Shown: positions 20,522 to 31,661 of the stretch, piece after piece
Layout: each line of letters starts with the position of its first letter
Position numbering within the stretch: position 1 is the first letter of the stretch
Source of the DNA: Ewingella americana ATCC 33852
GTDB taxonomy: Bacteria; Pseudomonadota; Gammaproteobacteria; Enterobacterales; Enterobacteriaceae
DNA: 64,000 nucleotides
NCBI RefSeq assembly: GCF_000735345.1
Contig: NZ_JMPJ01000053.1
Location: 124,001-188,000 of the forward strand
Direction: 5' to 3'
Position numbers and translations under genes: made by a program
Notes under the pieces: model-generated
What the model was told of the DNA's origin: nothing
The model's input: only the letters and a program-made list of their open reading frames with translations
Databases searched by the model: none

Positions 20522-22045
20522 TCACCCGACGCTGTGCTCAAGGCTGATGGCCAGAAGCTTCTGGGCCTCAACGGCAAACTCCAGCGGCAGCTCAGAGAAG
20601 ACATCCTTACAGAAGCCGTTAACAATCATCGAAATCGCATCGTCTTCGCTGATACCGCGTTGTAAGCAGTAGAACAGCTGGTCGTCGCCGATTTTCGACG
20701 TTGTTGCTTCGTGCTCAAGCTGGGCAGTGTTGTTGCGCACTTCCACATAAGGGAAAGTATGCGCGGCACTGTCTGGGCCGATAAGCATGGAGTCACACTG
20801 AGTAAAGTTACGGGCATTCTCAGCCGTTGGCAGAATCTTCACCAGACCGCGATAGCTGTTCTGGCTGTGACCGGCAGAGATACCTTTAGAGATAATGGTC
20901 GACTTGGTGTTTTTACCAATGTGGATCATTTTGGTACCGGTATCGGCCTGCTGCTTACCGCTGGTCAGCGCGACAGAGAAGAATTCACCGATTGAGTTAT
21001 CCCCTTTGAGGATAACGCTCGGGTATTTCCACGTGATCGCGGAGCCAGTTTCAGACTGAGTCCAGGACATTTTTGAACCTGAACCTTCACACAGTGCGCG
21101 TTTGGTCACGAAGTTCAGTATCCCGCCGCTGCTGTCTTTGCTGCCGGAGAACCAGTTCTGCACGGTGGAATATTTCACTTCTGCATCTTTGTGCAGAATG
21201 ACTTCAACCACCGCCGCGTGCAGCTGATAGGTGTCGCGCACCGGGGCAGAACAACCCTCGATGTAGCTCACGTAGCTGCCTTCGTCGGCAATCAGAATGG
21301 TACGTTCGAACTGACCGGTTTTCGCCGCGTTAATACGGAAATAGGTGGACAGCTCCATCGGGCAGCGCACGCCTTTTGGTACATAAACAAAAGTACCGTC
21401 AGAGGCCACGGCGGCATTCAGTGCAGCAAAGAAGTTATCTTGCGCAGGCACCACGGTACCGAGGTACTTGCGCACCAAGTCCGGGTATTCATGAATGGCT
21501 TCGCCGAAGGAGCAGAAAATCACGCCGGATTCAGACAGTTTTTCACGGTAAGTGGTGGAGACGGAAACGGAGTCGAAAATTGCATCGACCGCCACTTCTT
21601 TGCCTTCACGAACCGGAACACCGAGCTGTTCGAACGCTTTTTCGACTTCGCTGGTCAGGTAATTTTTGCCGTCAACTGCAGGCACGCCCAGCGAATCCGC
21701 TGGAGGCTGCTGCGTGGCACCCGGCTGAGAACCACAGGTATCATCACAGCTGCCGCAGGAAGGTGCGGAGTAGTAGCTGTAATCCTGATAGTCGAGCGGC
21801 GTGTAATACGCTTTCAACCAGTGTGGCTCTTCCATTTTCAGCCAAGCATGATAAGCCTGCAGACGGAACTCCAGCATCCACTCAGGCTCATTGCGCTTCG
21901 CGGAAATGGCACGCACCACATCTTCGTTGATGCCAGATGCTAATTCATCGGTTGCCAGCTGAGTGAAGAAGCCTTCCTTGTATTTCGTCTCCTCGCCGAC
22001 CCAAGACTGCACATTGTCTGGAATTTCTACGTTGCTTCGTGACAT
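20522..22045 (-). CDS. sufB: Fe-S assembly scaffold subunit SufB
   Basis: Central scaffold of SufBC2D and acceptor of persulfide sulfur from SufE. Length is 507 aa (E. coli 495). The extra length lies around residues 95-120, where a Cys/Ser/Gln-rich insert ([14 protein letters not shown]) appears. The beta-helix core contains [25 protein letters not shown], and the C-terminal [20 protein letters not shown] with its conserved Cys. It lies 30 bases after sufA. Confidence 0.97.
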   Translation of the reverse strand: MSRSNVEIPDNVQSWVGEETKYKEGFFTQLATDELASGINEDVVRAISAKRNEPEWMLEFRLQAYHAWLKMEEPHWLKAYYTPLDYQDYSYYSAPSCGSCDDTCGSQPGATQQPPADSLGVPAVDGKNYLTSEVEKAFEQLGVPVREGKEVAVDAIFDSVSVSTTYREKLSESGVIFCSFGEAIHEYPDLVRKYLGTVVPAQDNFFAALNAAVASDGTFVYVPKGVRCPMELSTYFRINAAKTGQFERTILIADEGSYVSYIEGCSAPVRDTYQLHAAVVEVILHKDAEVKYSTVQNWFSGSKDSSGGILNFVTKRALCEGSGSKMSWTQSETGSAITWKYPSVILKGDNSIGEFFSVALTSGKQQADTGTKMIHIGKNTKSTIISKGISAGHSQNSYRGLVKILPTAENARNFTQCDSMLIGPDSAAHTFPYVEVRNNTAQLEHEATTSKIGDDQLFYCLQRGISEDDAISMIVNGFCKDVFSELPLEFAVEAQKLLAISLEHSVG

Positions 22046-22075
22046 GTTGGTTACATCGCTTCGTTTACAATAATG

Positions 22076-22447
22076 TTAGACACCAAAGCTCTCGCCACAG
22101 CCGCAGGCGTGTTGAGCTTTAGGATTATTGAATTTAAATATCTGATTCAGTCCTTCGCGGACGAAATCCACCTCGGTGCCATCAATGAAAGGCATTGCCT
22201 TCAGCGGGATGAACAACTTGGCACCATCGTGTTCAAACACCAGATCATCGCCGGCTGGCTGTTTAGTCAGATCAAGGACATACGCGAAACCCGCGCAACC
22301 CGACTGCTTCACAGAGAGCTGTAGCCCTTTAACTTCTGGATCTTGGTTGATTAGCGTCTTGACCTGCTTAGCCGCAGAGTCAGTCAACGTCACACCTTTC
22401 CAAACATTCTCATCTAAAGAGAACGTGCCGACTGTTTCAGTTTGCAT
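22076..22447 (-). CDS. sufA: A-type Fe-S carrier SufA
   Basis: HesB/IscA-family cluster carrier, 123 aa (E. coli 122). The three cluster-ligating cysteines are Cys51 in SGCAGF and Cys115/Cys117 in ACGCGESFGV. It is the first gene of the suf operon. Upstream palindromes (22501-22540) fit regulated transcription by IscR and related factors. Confidence 0.96.
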   Translation of the reverse strand: MQTETVGTFSLDENVWKGVTLTDSAAKQVKTLINQDPEVKGLQLSVKQSGCAGFAYVLDLTKQPAGDDLVFEHDGAKLFIPLKAMPFIDGTEVDFVREGLNQIFKFNNPKAQHACGCGESFGV

Positions 22448-22495
22448 CTGTCCTACCTCATCGTTTCAGGGTCATAGACAAGACCTATTGTGCCT

Positions 22496-22540
22496 ATTCT
22501 AGTGATAACAGGTATCACTTCAACCTCTTGTTTTAAGAGG
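22496..22540 (-). promoter_or_regulatory. sufA promoter with palindromic operators
   Basis: On the minus strand, TTGAAG (22523-22518), a 16-base spacer and TAGAAT (22501-22496). The spacer contains the perfect inverted repeat AGTGATA/TATCACT (22501-22507 with 22513-22519). Just upstream of the -35 is CCTCTT/AAGAGG (22524-22529 with 22535-22540), whose CC..GG layout resembles an IscR type 2 site. The regulator assignment is inferred from E. coli suf. Confidence 0.6.
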
Positions 22541-22903
22541 GTATAGCGATTTAGCGCGAGGAACTTCACTCTACGCAGCCGCTTTCCAAGGCTGGCCGCT
22601 GGCGGGTCTTCAACACCGCGACCATCAACTAATTGAATAAGTTGTCAATTTTTTGTTAAAAAAAACCAAACTGCCGATTTTCAATATAAAAAATAATGTT
22701 CCTGATAACTATTATAAAACATTCATCGGAAATACCTATTTATGAATTCGTTCTTTTATAGTCAGGAAATGCCTTTTTTCGCCCCTATTTCCGCAGTTTT
22801 CACAGGGGTATTGCGGATTTTTATGGCTAATAAATTGACCAATAAAAAATCCCGTTGGCTAATTGATCACTCGCCGCTTTGCAAATATGATAAGTTCCAC
22901 TTT

Positions 22904-22922
22904 GATAATGGTTATCATTCAC
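22904..22922. promoter_or_regulatory. Fur box before the 134-aa orphan gene
   Basis: GATAATGGTTATCATTCAC matches the 19-bp Fur consensus GATAATGATAATCATTATC at most positions. It overlaps a plausible -10 (GATAAT) with a TTGCAA -35 at 22879. The remainder of the 493-bp gap from sufA has a 6-bp stem plus T run at 22790-22822 but no other gene I can support. Confidence 0.75.
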
Positions 22923-22940
22923 AAAACTGGACTGCTGCTA

Positions 22941-23345
22941 ATGACTCAATCGGTTAATGCATGGCTGCAAACTAAAATCGACGAATACAAATTCAGCGTG
23001 CGTGATGCCACGGTAGATTTTTATATGGCGGAAGCCGCGCTGCAAAGAGTGGATGCCGAAATCAGCCAGCTCAAGCGCTTCAACAGTATCTGTCTGGACA
23101 TGGCGAACATGTGCCTGCAAAACGGTGATGATCACAGCTACCTTCACGCGCTGTGTAAATTACATAACCGGCTTATTTTAGAAATAAATACCGCTCACCG
23201 TAATGAGCTATTCCGCGTGCAGAGTTATCACTTTGCCCGCCATACGTTAAAACTGATTTGTCACTATTATGCCATGATGGGCATCTGGGACAAAGCGACA
23301 GCCTTTCAAACTGACTTTGTAAAACGCGTCCCCTTTCAGCTTTAG
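22941..23345 (+). CDS. uncharacterised protein, Fur-box controlled
   Basis: 134 aa from the ATG at 22941 (MTQSVNAWLQTK...). The longer open frame from 22863 would run through the Fur box and is rejected. I do not recognise the family. The protein is soluble and predicted mostly helical. It contains several Cys and His residues (FNSICLDMANMCLQNG, ALCKLHNRL, LKLICHYYAMMG) and has no signal peptide or membrane segment. Shine-Dalgarno strength is poor. The Fur box directly upstream and the suf neighbour suggest a role during iron limitation. That is inference from context only. It is convergent with menI. Confidence 0.7.
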   Translation: MTQSVNAWLQTKIDEYKFSVRDATVDFYMAEAALQRVDAEISQLKRFNSICLDMANMCLQNGDDHSYLHALCKLHNRLILEINTAHRNELFRVQSYHFARHTLKLICHYYAMMGIWDKATAFQTDFVKRVPFQL

Positions 23346-23383
23346 CGTCAATTCAATCAATTAGCGCCTCGGCTTGCCGCAAA

Positions 23384-23416
23384 TAAAAAGGCAGACATAG
23401 CGAAATATGTCTGCCT
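23384..23416 (-). terminator. terminator between orphan gene and menI
   Basis: The stem GGCAGACATA/TATGTCTGCC (23390-23399 with 23406-23415) is followed on the minus strand by TTTTTATTT, so it ends menI. It may also slow transcription from the left. Confidence 0.8.
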
Positions 23417-23444
23417 GATGCACATCTATTAACATTTCAGTCGA

Positions 23445-23861
23445 TCAATCGATGATCATCGTGGTCAACCGCGAGATGCAGCACAGCCTCTCCTGCTCAT
23501 CGAAAATCTCAATCTGCCACACCTGATTGCGTCTGCCGGTGTGCAGCGCGCGGCACACGCCCTTCACCCTGCCCTTAGTAGCCGAGCGCAGATGGTTGGC
23601 ATTGATCTCGACTCCCACCACTTTCTGCTCGCCCTCACTACACAGGTAGCCCGCCATAGACCCCATCGACTCCGCCAGCACCACCGAAGCGCCGCCGTGC
23701 AACAGGCCGAACGGCTGGGTGGTTCTTTGGTCAACGGGCATGGTGGCCTCGAGGTGGTCATCCGCCAGCAGCGTAAACTCAATGCCCACGTGTCCAACCA
23801 TACAGCCCTGCCCGCTGGCGTTTAGCGCCTCAAGGGTGGTTTGCCGTTTCCAAAATGTCAT
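23445..23861 (-). CDS. menI: 1,4-dihydroxy-2-naphthoyl-CoA hydrolase
   Basis: Hotdog-fold thioesterase (YdiI/MenI) acting in menaquinone synthesis on DHNA-CoA, 138 aa (E. coli 136). The PaaI-type active site FGLLHGGASVVLAES carries His55 and the catalytic Glu64. VGVEINANHLRSA and the C-terminal RLCCISRLTT are conserved. It lies 15 bases after ydiJ on the same strand, so the two are probably one transcript. Confidence 0.94.
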   Translation of the reverse strand: MTFWKRQTTLEALNASGQGCMVGHVGIEFTLLADDHLEATMPVDQRTTQPFGLLHGGASVVLAESMGSMAGYLCSEGEQKVVGVEINANHLRSATKGRVKGVCRALHTGRRNQVWQIEIFDEQERLCCISRLTTMIID

Positions 23862-23876
23862 AGCGTCTCCTGTCCG

Positions 23877-26800
23877 TTAGGGGATCATTTCCAACAAGGC
23901 TTGCAATGGATGGCGCAGCCCATTGCCTTCGATACGTTTTACCTGACTGCGGCACGAGTAGCCGGTCGCCAGACAGCGCTGACGCGGCAAACGCTGTAAG
24001 GATTGATGCCAGGACAGCTCGTAAATACCCAGTGAGTTCTGGATGTTCTTGCTCTCATGGCCGTAAGTCCCGGCCATGCCGCAACAGCCGACGCTGACAT
24101 TTTCCAACTTAGCGCCGTAGCGGGCAAAAATGTCCCCCCACTGCTTGCCGCTGGTTGGCAGCGCCGTGCTTTCAGTACAGTGGCCGAACAGATACCAAGA
24201 CTCGCCGCTTTGCTGCTGCTCCGGGCGGTCGGCCAGTAAGGCACTCAGCCACTCGTGAACGAGCTGTACTTCAAAGGATCCGCGCGCTTCGCCAAGGATC
24301 TCTTTGTATTCATCGCGATAGCAAAGCACCAAGGCGGGATCGACGCCCACCAGCGGCATGCCCAGCTGCGCCACGCGGTTAAGGAACACCGAGGTTTTCT
24401 TGGCGGTTTTAGCAAAACGCTGCAAAAAGCCTTTGATGTGCTGCGCCTTGCCGTTCGGCGAGAATGGCAACAACACCGGTTTCAAGCCTAGCTTCTCCAC
24501 CAGCCGCACGAAGTCGGCCACCACCTGTGCGTCGTAGTAGCTGGTGAAAGGGTCCTGCACAATCAACACGTACTGGCTGCGCTGGGCAGGGTTGATTTTC
24601 TCCAACTGCTCCAGCGTCATGGTAGTGGCACTGTGGCCCAGCAGCTGCTGGCGCAGGGTTGGCGTGGATAATAAAGGAAGGTCAACCATGCCGATGCTTT
24701 TGCGGCTCATCTCCCGCACCCACGGCTGGCTAAAGAAGAAGTTGAACACCTTCGGCGCTTTCGCCATCAGCGGCGTGTAGCTTTCCACGCCAGCTACCAG
24801 ATGATCGCGCATTGGGCGCAAATAGCGGGTGTGGTAGAGCTGCAAGAAGCGCGAGCGGAAGCCCGGCACGTCGATTTTTATCGGGCACTGGGTGGAGCAG
24901 GCTTTGCAGGCCAGACAGCCGGACATCGCCTCTTTCACTTCATGGGAGAAGTCATACTCGCCTTTATTGGCATGCCAGGTGTTGCGCGTCCGGTCGATAA
25001 GCCCGCGGAAGCTCACTCCTTGCTGAGGCAAGGCGTTTTCCAGCGCCAGCGGGTCGACGCCCTGCTCTGCCAGCAGGCGCAGCCATTCGCGCACCAGCCC
25101 CGCACGGCCTTTCGGCGAGTGAATGCGGCTACCGGTAATTTTCATCGACGGGCACATTGGGCTTTTCACATCGAAGTTAAAGCACAGGCCGTTACCGTTA
25201 CACTCCATCGCCCCACGGAAGGACTGGCGGACCTCAAGAGGGATGCGTCGATCAAAAGTGCCGCGCTTGACCGCGTCTACTTTCATCATTGGCTCGTCGT
25301 CGTCCAATGGCGCGCAAATCTTGCCGGGGTTAAGCCGATTGTCCGGGTCGAACACCGATTTAATGCGGCGCAGCTCGTGGAACAGCTCCTCGCCGAAGAA
25401 GGCCGGGCTGTATTCAGCGCGGAAGCCTTTACCATGCTCGCCCCACAGCAGGCCGCCGTATTTGGCAGTTAAGGCCACCACTTGGTCGGAAATCTGCTTC
25501 AGCAGGACTTCTTGTTGCGGGTCACACATATCCAGAGCCGGGCGGACGTGAAGCACCCCGGCGTCGACGTGGCCGAACATGCCGTAACTCAGATTATGGC
25601 TGTCGAGCAGTGCGCGGAATTCAACAATGTAGTCCGCCAGATGCTGCGGCGGCACGCAGGTGTCTTCAGCAAACGGCAGCGGCTTGGCCTGCCCTTTGGC
25701 GTTACCCAGCAGGCCCACGGCCTTTTTGCGCATATTATAGATACGCTCAATGCCCGGCAGGTCGGCGCAAATCTGATAGCCAATCACCCCGGCCTCGCCG
25801 TCGCTGATTAAGCTGTCGAGGCGTTCGCAAAGCGCTTCAACCTGACGTTCTATCAGCACGCCGTCATCACCGGCGAACTCGACGATATTCAGCCCCTGCA
25901 TGTCTTTACCGGGAACATCGGTAATGTAGTCACGCACGGTGTGCCAGACGATATCTTCCCGCGCCAGATTGAGCACTTTGGAGTCGACGGTTTCCACCGA
26001 CAAGGCGTTGGCCTCGACCATCAGTGGCGCATTGCGCAGCGCAGAGTTGAAAGAGTCATACATAATATTGACCAAACGGCGCACTTTCGGGATTGGCGTG
26101 ATGTTCAGCCGCGCTTCGGTAATAAAGGCCAGCGAACCTTCTGAACCCGTGAGGATGCGAGTCAGGTTGAAGTTTTGCAGGTCGTCGCTCAATACGTGGC
26201 GCAGGTCATAACCGGTGAGGAAACGGTTAAGTTTAGGGAATTTTTCGATAACCAGCGCGCGGTTGTCGCGACAGCTGTCCAGCACGGTGCGATAAATCCG
26301 GCCGATCACCGAATCCTCTTCGCCCAGCTTGTCAGCCAGCGCCGTCGGCATGGAGGTGGTATCAAGCATCTCGCCACCAATCACAATCGCCCGCAGCCCG
26401 AGAACGTGATCTGAGGTTTTGCCATAGACCAATGAACCCTGCCCCGAGGCATCGGTGTTGATCATGCCGCCCAGCGTCGCGCGGTTACTGGTGGAGAGTT
26501 CTGGAGAGAAGAAATAGCCGAGGGGGCGCAAATAGTCATTGAGCTGGTCTTTAATCACCCCAGCTTCAACCTTCACCCAGCCCTGCTCGACGTTAACGTC
26601 AAGGATGCGGTTCATATGACGGGACATATCAACCACAATTCCTCGGTTTAACGATTGCCCGTTGGTGCCAGTACCGCCACCGCGCGGGGTGAATACCAGA
26701 GATTTGAAGCGCTCCTGCCCTGCGAGGCGCGCCAGCAAGGCCACGTCAGAGGTCGCCATCGGGAACAGCACGGCATCCGGCAGCAGCTGATAGACGCTAT

Positions 26801-26933
26801 TGTCGGTCGCCATGGTCAATCTATCGGCGTAAGTGGTGGTCACATCGCCGGTGAACCCGTCTTTTTTTAACGCTTCCAAAAAATCGAGCACCAGTTGAAT
26901 GACGCCGGGTGCCTGTGAAATCTGTGGGATCAT
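23877..26933 (-). CDS. ydiJ: FAD/Fe-S D-2-hydroxyglutarate dehydrogenase YdiJ
   Basis: Large soluble oxidoreductase of 1018 aa, exactly the E. coli YdiJ length. An N-terminal FAD-binding domain of the GlcD/lactate type contains FTPRGGGTGTNGQSLNRG and STSNRATLGGMINTDASGQG. The FAD-linked oxidase C-terminal domain follows, with FGHVDAGVLHVRP and LWGEHGKGFR. The last third is an Fe-S part with CLACKACSTQCPIKIDVPG and a C-terminal VGCCGMAGTYG cysteine-rich segment. E. coli YdiJ has been characterised as a D-2-hydroxyglutarate dehydrogenase. Activity here is by homology. Confidence 0.93.
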   Translation of the reverse strand: MIPQISQAPGVIQLVLDFLEALKKDGFTGDVTTTYADRLTMATDNSVYQLLPDAVLFPMATSDVALLARLAGQERFKSLVFTPRGGGTGTNGQSLNRGIVVDMSRHMNRILDVNVEQGWVKVEAGVIKDQLNDYLRPLGYFFSPELSTSNRATLGGMINTDASGQGSLVYGKTSDHVLGLRAIVIGGEMLDTTSMPTALADKLGEEDSVIGRIYRTVLDSCRDNRALVIEKFPKLNRFLTGYDLRHVLSDDLQNFNLTRILTGSEGSLAFITEARLNITPIPKVRRLVNIMYDSFNSALRNAPLMVEANALSVETVDSKVLNLAREDIVWHTVRDYITDVPGKDMQGLNIVEFAGDDGVLIERQVEALCERLDSLISDGEAGVIGYQICADLPGIERIYNMRKKAVGLLGNAKGQAKPLPFAEDTCVPPQHLADYIVEFRALLDSHNLSYGMFGHVDAGVLHVRPALDMCDPQQEVLLKQISDQVVALTAKYGGLLWGEHGKGFRAEYSPAFFGEELFHELRRIKSVFDPDNRLNPGKICAPLDDDEPMMKVDAVKRGTFDRRIPLEVRQSFRGAMECNGNGLCFNFDVKSPMCPSMKITGSRIHSPKGRAGLVREWLRLLAEQGVDPLALENALPQQGVSFRGLIDRTRNTWHANKGEYDFSHEVKEAMSGCLACKACSTQCPIKIDVPGFRSRFLQLYHTRYLRPMRDHLVAGVESYTPLMAKAPKVFNFFFSQPWVREMSRKSIGMVDLPLLSTPTLRQQLLGHSATTMTLEQLEKINPAQRSQYVLIVQDPFTSYYDAQVVADFVRLVEKLGLKPVLLPFSPNGKAQHIKGFLQRFAKTAKKTSVFLNRVAQLGMPLVGVDPALVLCYRDEYKEILGEARGSFEVQLVHEWLSALLADRPEQQQSGESWYLFGHCTESTALPTSGKQWGDIFARYGAKLENVSVGCCGMAGTYGHESKNIQNSLGIYELSWHQSLQRLPRQRCLATGYSCRSQVKRIEGNGLRHPLQALLEMIP

Positions 26934-27202
26934 TTATTTCGACTCTATTTTGTTGTTGTTTGCCGGGCCCTGTTCATTACCCAACATAAAAACTAACATA
27001 CTTCGTTTTCAAGCGCTTCGTCTGCGTAAGGTTGACTATAATCATCCACCGATAGCGGTTGCGCGGACAGATGTCTGGCGCAACAAAAAGTGCGATCTAT
27101 TGTCCAAAGCTGGAGAAATGCTCCATGCTTATCCAGTTATGCAAAGCAGTACTTGTCCGTAATATGTGGGCTTAAGCCTTGTTTTTACTATGAGAACCAA
27201 GA
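26934..27202. other. ydiJ-ydiK divergent region with leader hairpin
   Basis: TATAAT at 27037-27042 could start a ydiK transcript near 27049. The resulting leader of about 155 nt folds a strong hairpin GTTGCGC/GCGCAAC (27058-27064 with 27078-27084) with an inner GACA/TGTC helix. No gene seen. Confidence 0.4.
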
Positions 27203-28300
27203 ATGAATCTCCCGATGAAGCGTTATGATTTACCTCAAATTATGTTTGGGGTGTTGTTTATTGCTCTGATGACGGTGGCCAGTATTTGGGTTGTTCAACC
27301 CTTTATTTTAGGCTTTGCTTGGGCTGGCATGGTGGTTATCGCCACTTGGCCGTTAATGATCAAATTGCAAAAATTGCTCTGGGGTAAGCGTTTTCTGGCG
27401 GTGATAGTGATGACACTGCTGTTAATTCTACTTTTCGTTTTACCTATTGCCCTGCTGGTAAGCAGCGCGATTGAAAATGGTACACCGCTGGTGCAGCTCG
27501 CCAGTAACCCTTCAAGTCTGCATATGCCGGACTTCAAATGGTTGCAGGCTATCCCACTGGTGGGACACAAGCTGTATAGCGGCTGGCACTCGCTGATTAA
27601 CGGCGGCGGCAGCGCCTTGATGGGCAAGGTCCAGCCGTATGTCGGCCAGACTGCCTCGTGGTTTGTGACTCAGGCCGGGCATTTGGGTCGCTTTATCGTC
27701 CACTGTTCTCTGATGCTGTTGTTCAGCGCCCTGCTTTATAGCCGTGGCGAACAGGTTGGCATGGGCATCCGCCACTTTGCTATCCGTCTGGCAGCCGATC
27801 GCGGCGACGCGGCGGTTATCCTTGCCGGTCAAGCTATCCGCGCCGTGGCGCTGGGCGTAGTGGTAACCGCGATTGTGCAGTCCGTGTTGGGCGGCATTGG
27901 TTTAGCCATCGCCGGTATTCCTTACGCGACCGTGCTGACCGTGGTGATGTTTGTCTGCTGCGTGGCGCAAATCGGGCCACTGCTGGTGCTGATCCCGGCC
28001 ATAGTCTGGCTGTACTGGACCGGCGATAACACCTGGGGCACCGTGCTGCTGGTGTGGAGCTGCGTTGTAGGTTCACTGGACAACGTGCTGCGCCCGGTTC
28101 TGATTCGCATGGGCGCGGATTTGCCAATGCTGCTGATCCTCTCAGGGGTTATCGGTGGCTTGTTCGCCTTCGGCATGATTGGTCTGTTTATCGGCCCGGT
28201 GGTTCTGGCCGTCTCTTATCGCCTGATTTCCTTATGGGTTAATGAAGCGCCAGAACCTGAGAAAAATGTTGAGCAAGTGGTTAAAGCGCTCGACGAGTAA
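27203..28300 (+). CDS. ydiK: AI-2E family inner-membrane transporter YdiK
   Basis: Polytopic inner-membrane protein of the AI-2 exporter/PerM (UPF0118) family, 365 aa (E. coli YdiK 370). There are about seven to eight hydrophobic segments with a soluble insertion at about residues 85-150, and the conserved C-terminal region QIGPLLVLIPAIVWLYW ... DNVLRPVLI. The transported substrate is unknown for this paralogue. The first in-frame ATG at 27203 is used, though MKRYDLPQ three codons later is equally possible. Confidence 0.9.
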   Translation: MNLPMKRYDLPQIMFGVLFIALMTVASIWVVQPFILGFAWAGMVVIATWPLMIKLQKLLWGKRFLAVIVMTLLLILLFVLPIALLVSSAIENGTPLVQLASNPSSLHMPDFKWLQAIPLVGHKLYSGWHSLINGGGSALMGKVQPYVGQTASWFVTQAGHLGRFIVHCSLMLLFSALLYSRGEQVGMGIRHFAIRLAADRGDAAVILAGQAIRAVALGVVVTAIVQSVLGGIGLAIAGIPYATVLTVVMFVCCVAQIGPLLVLIPAIVWLYWTGDNTWGTVLLVWSCVVGSLDNVLRPVLIRMGADLPMLLILSGVIGGLFAFGMIGLFIGPVVLAVSYRLISLWVNEAPEPEKNVEQVVKALDE

Positions 28301-28460
28301 TCGCTAAGAACGCCGTCTGCATGCGCTTTTCACCCGCGTTGTGCAGGCGGCATTTTCACTTCGCAAATCCCTCCGCAATAAAACTTCCCCACAGTTTTCC
28401 TTTTGAATTTTCTTCATACATAAACCCGGTTAATTAGTTAACTATCGAAATAATTACTAT

Positions 28461-28474
28461 TAAGAGTATTCTTA
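28461..28474. promoter_or_regulatory. RcsB box upstream of rprA
   Basis: TAAGAGTATTCTTA is nearly a perfect copy of the RcsA/RcsB consensus TAAGAATATTCTTA. It is centred about 44 bases before the predicted rprA start, suitable for activation next to the -35 region. The -10 is probably TAGTAT or TATTAT at 28498-28506. Confidence 0.75.
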
Positions 28475-28509
28475 CAGACTGAAAGGCTGGGCAACCCTAG
28501 TATTATTAA

Positions 28510-28617
28510 CAGTTTGGATTTCAACCTCCTGATTTATATGCAAGCTTTCCCCTAGCTGGCATAAAACAAAATTGCTGTGTGTAGTCTTTGCCTGTCTCCA
28601 ATGACGGGCCTTTTTTT
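28510..28617 (+). ncRNA. rprA: small RNA RprA
   Basis: Hfq-dependent sRNA that activates rpoS translation in response to the Rcs phosphorelay. The segment ATTGCTGTGTGTAGTCTTTG (28571-28590) is the highly conserved core of E. coli RprA. It is followed by the terminal stem GCCTGTC/GACGGGC and seven T. The CCCC tract at 28549-28553 also aligns. The 5' stem region (28510-28550) is diverged. The 5' end is estimated by aligning to the about 105-nt E. coli RNA, so it is accurate to a few bases only. It lies downstream of ydiK, as in E. coli. Confidence 0.85.
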
Positions 28618-28708
28618 GTCCAAAATTCAGCAAATCGTATAAAAAAAGCCCACTGCTATTATCCTCTTCGTAGGCTCCTCCACGCGCATTTCTCGCCGTG
28701 TCGCCATG

Positions 28709-28740
28709 AAAAAAGCCGTGGCTTGAAGACCACGGCTTTT
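28709..28740 (-). terminator. ppsA terminator
   Basis: The stem AAAAGCCGTGG/CCACGGCTTTT (about 28711-28721 with 28730-28740) is followed by TT on the minus strand. The remaining sequence between rprA and this site holds no gene. Confidence 0.8.
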
Positions 28741-28770
28741 GCAGTTTATTGGCTCAGCAATTACTGCCGA

Positions 28771-31149
<2,379 letters not shown>

Positions 31150-31284
31150 GAAACAATCCTTTCTTAATTTCAATAGGCTGCTGGCGAATAAGCAGACTAA
31201 TAGTTGATGTACGGAAATTGGCGTATTACTGAAAAACGGTCAGTTATTTCAGACTAGCATAGAGAACAATAATCTTTGGACAGG

Positions 31285-31298
31285 TGAATCGATCCAGC
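31285..31298. promoter_or_regulatory. candidate Cra (FruR) site activating ppsA
   Basis: The reverse complement GCTGGATCGATTCA differs from the Cra consensus GCTGAATCGATTCA at one base. If the ppsA -10 is TATGCT (31261-31256 on the minus strand), the site is centred near -42, as expected for an activator. The rest of the 512-bp ppsA-ppsR region shows no gene. Confidence 0.7.
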
Positions 31299-31661
31299 AA
31301 CTGAAACTATTTCTGTTTAAGAAAATTCCACACTCAACCTCACTTGAGCCCATGAGCAAACCCAGTAATTCCTTACAAATCATGAAGACATGCAACACAT
31401 CTTCTGCTTGCCAACTACCCTACACCAGATGCTGAAGCCGTGCTGAAGCAAATCAAAACCCTGCGGCACGCCTCGGGAAAAATAAAATGTCATTTCATTT
31501 TTCTCAGCCGATTTGCGCAATATCTCGCAAAGTTTGCGCAATAAAATTGTTCTGCTTTTTATTTCCATCCAATAAGACTATTACTGTTTATCTATCGCGA
31601 AATATAAATGAAAATGCTGGCAGAGCGAGCTTGCCGAATTAACGAAATTCAGGAGTTTGAT

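Noticed and set aside
21191-21943. 250-codon plus-strand frame opposite sufB
   Set aside because: Antisense shadow of a conserved gene. No ribosome site and no recognisable protein.
22790-22822. 6-bp hairpin with T run, considered as the end of a small RNA
   Set aside because: No matching upstream promoter or conserved core, and the loop is 16 bases. Left unannotated.
22742-22957. 71-codon frame before the Fur-boxed gene
   Set aside because: It runs through the Fur box and promoter, has no ribosome site and overlaps the supported start at 22941.
24801-25472. 223-codon plus-strand frame opposite ydiJ
   Set aside because: Shadow of a high-GC third-position coding region. No domain or start signal.
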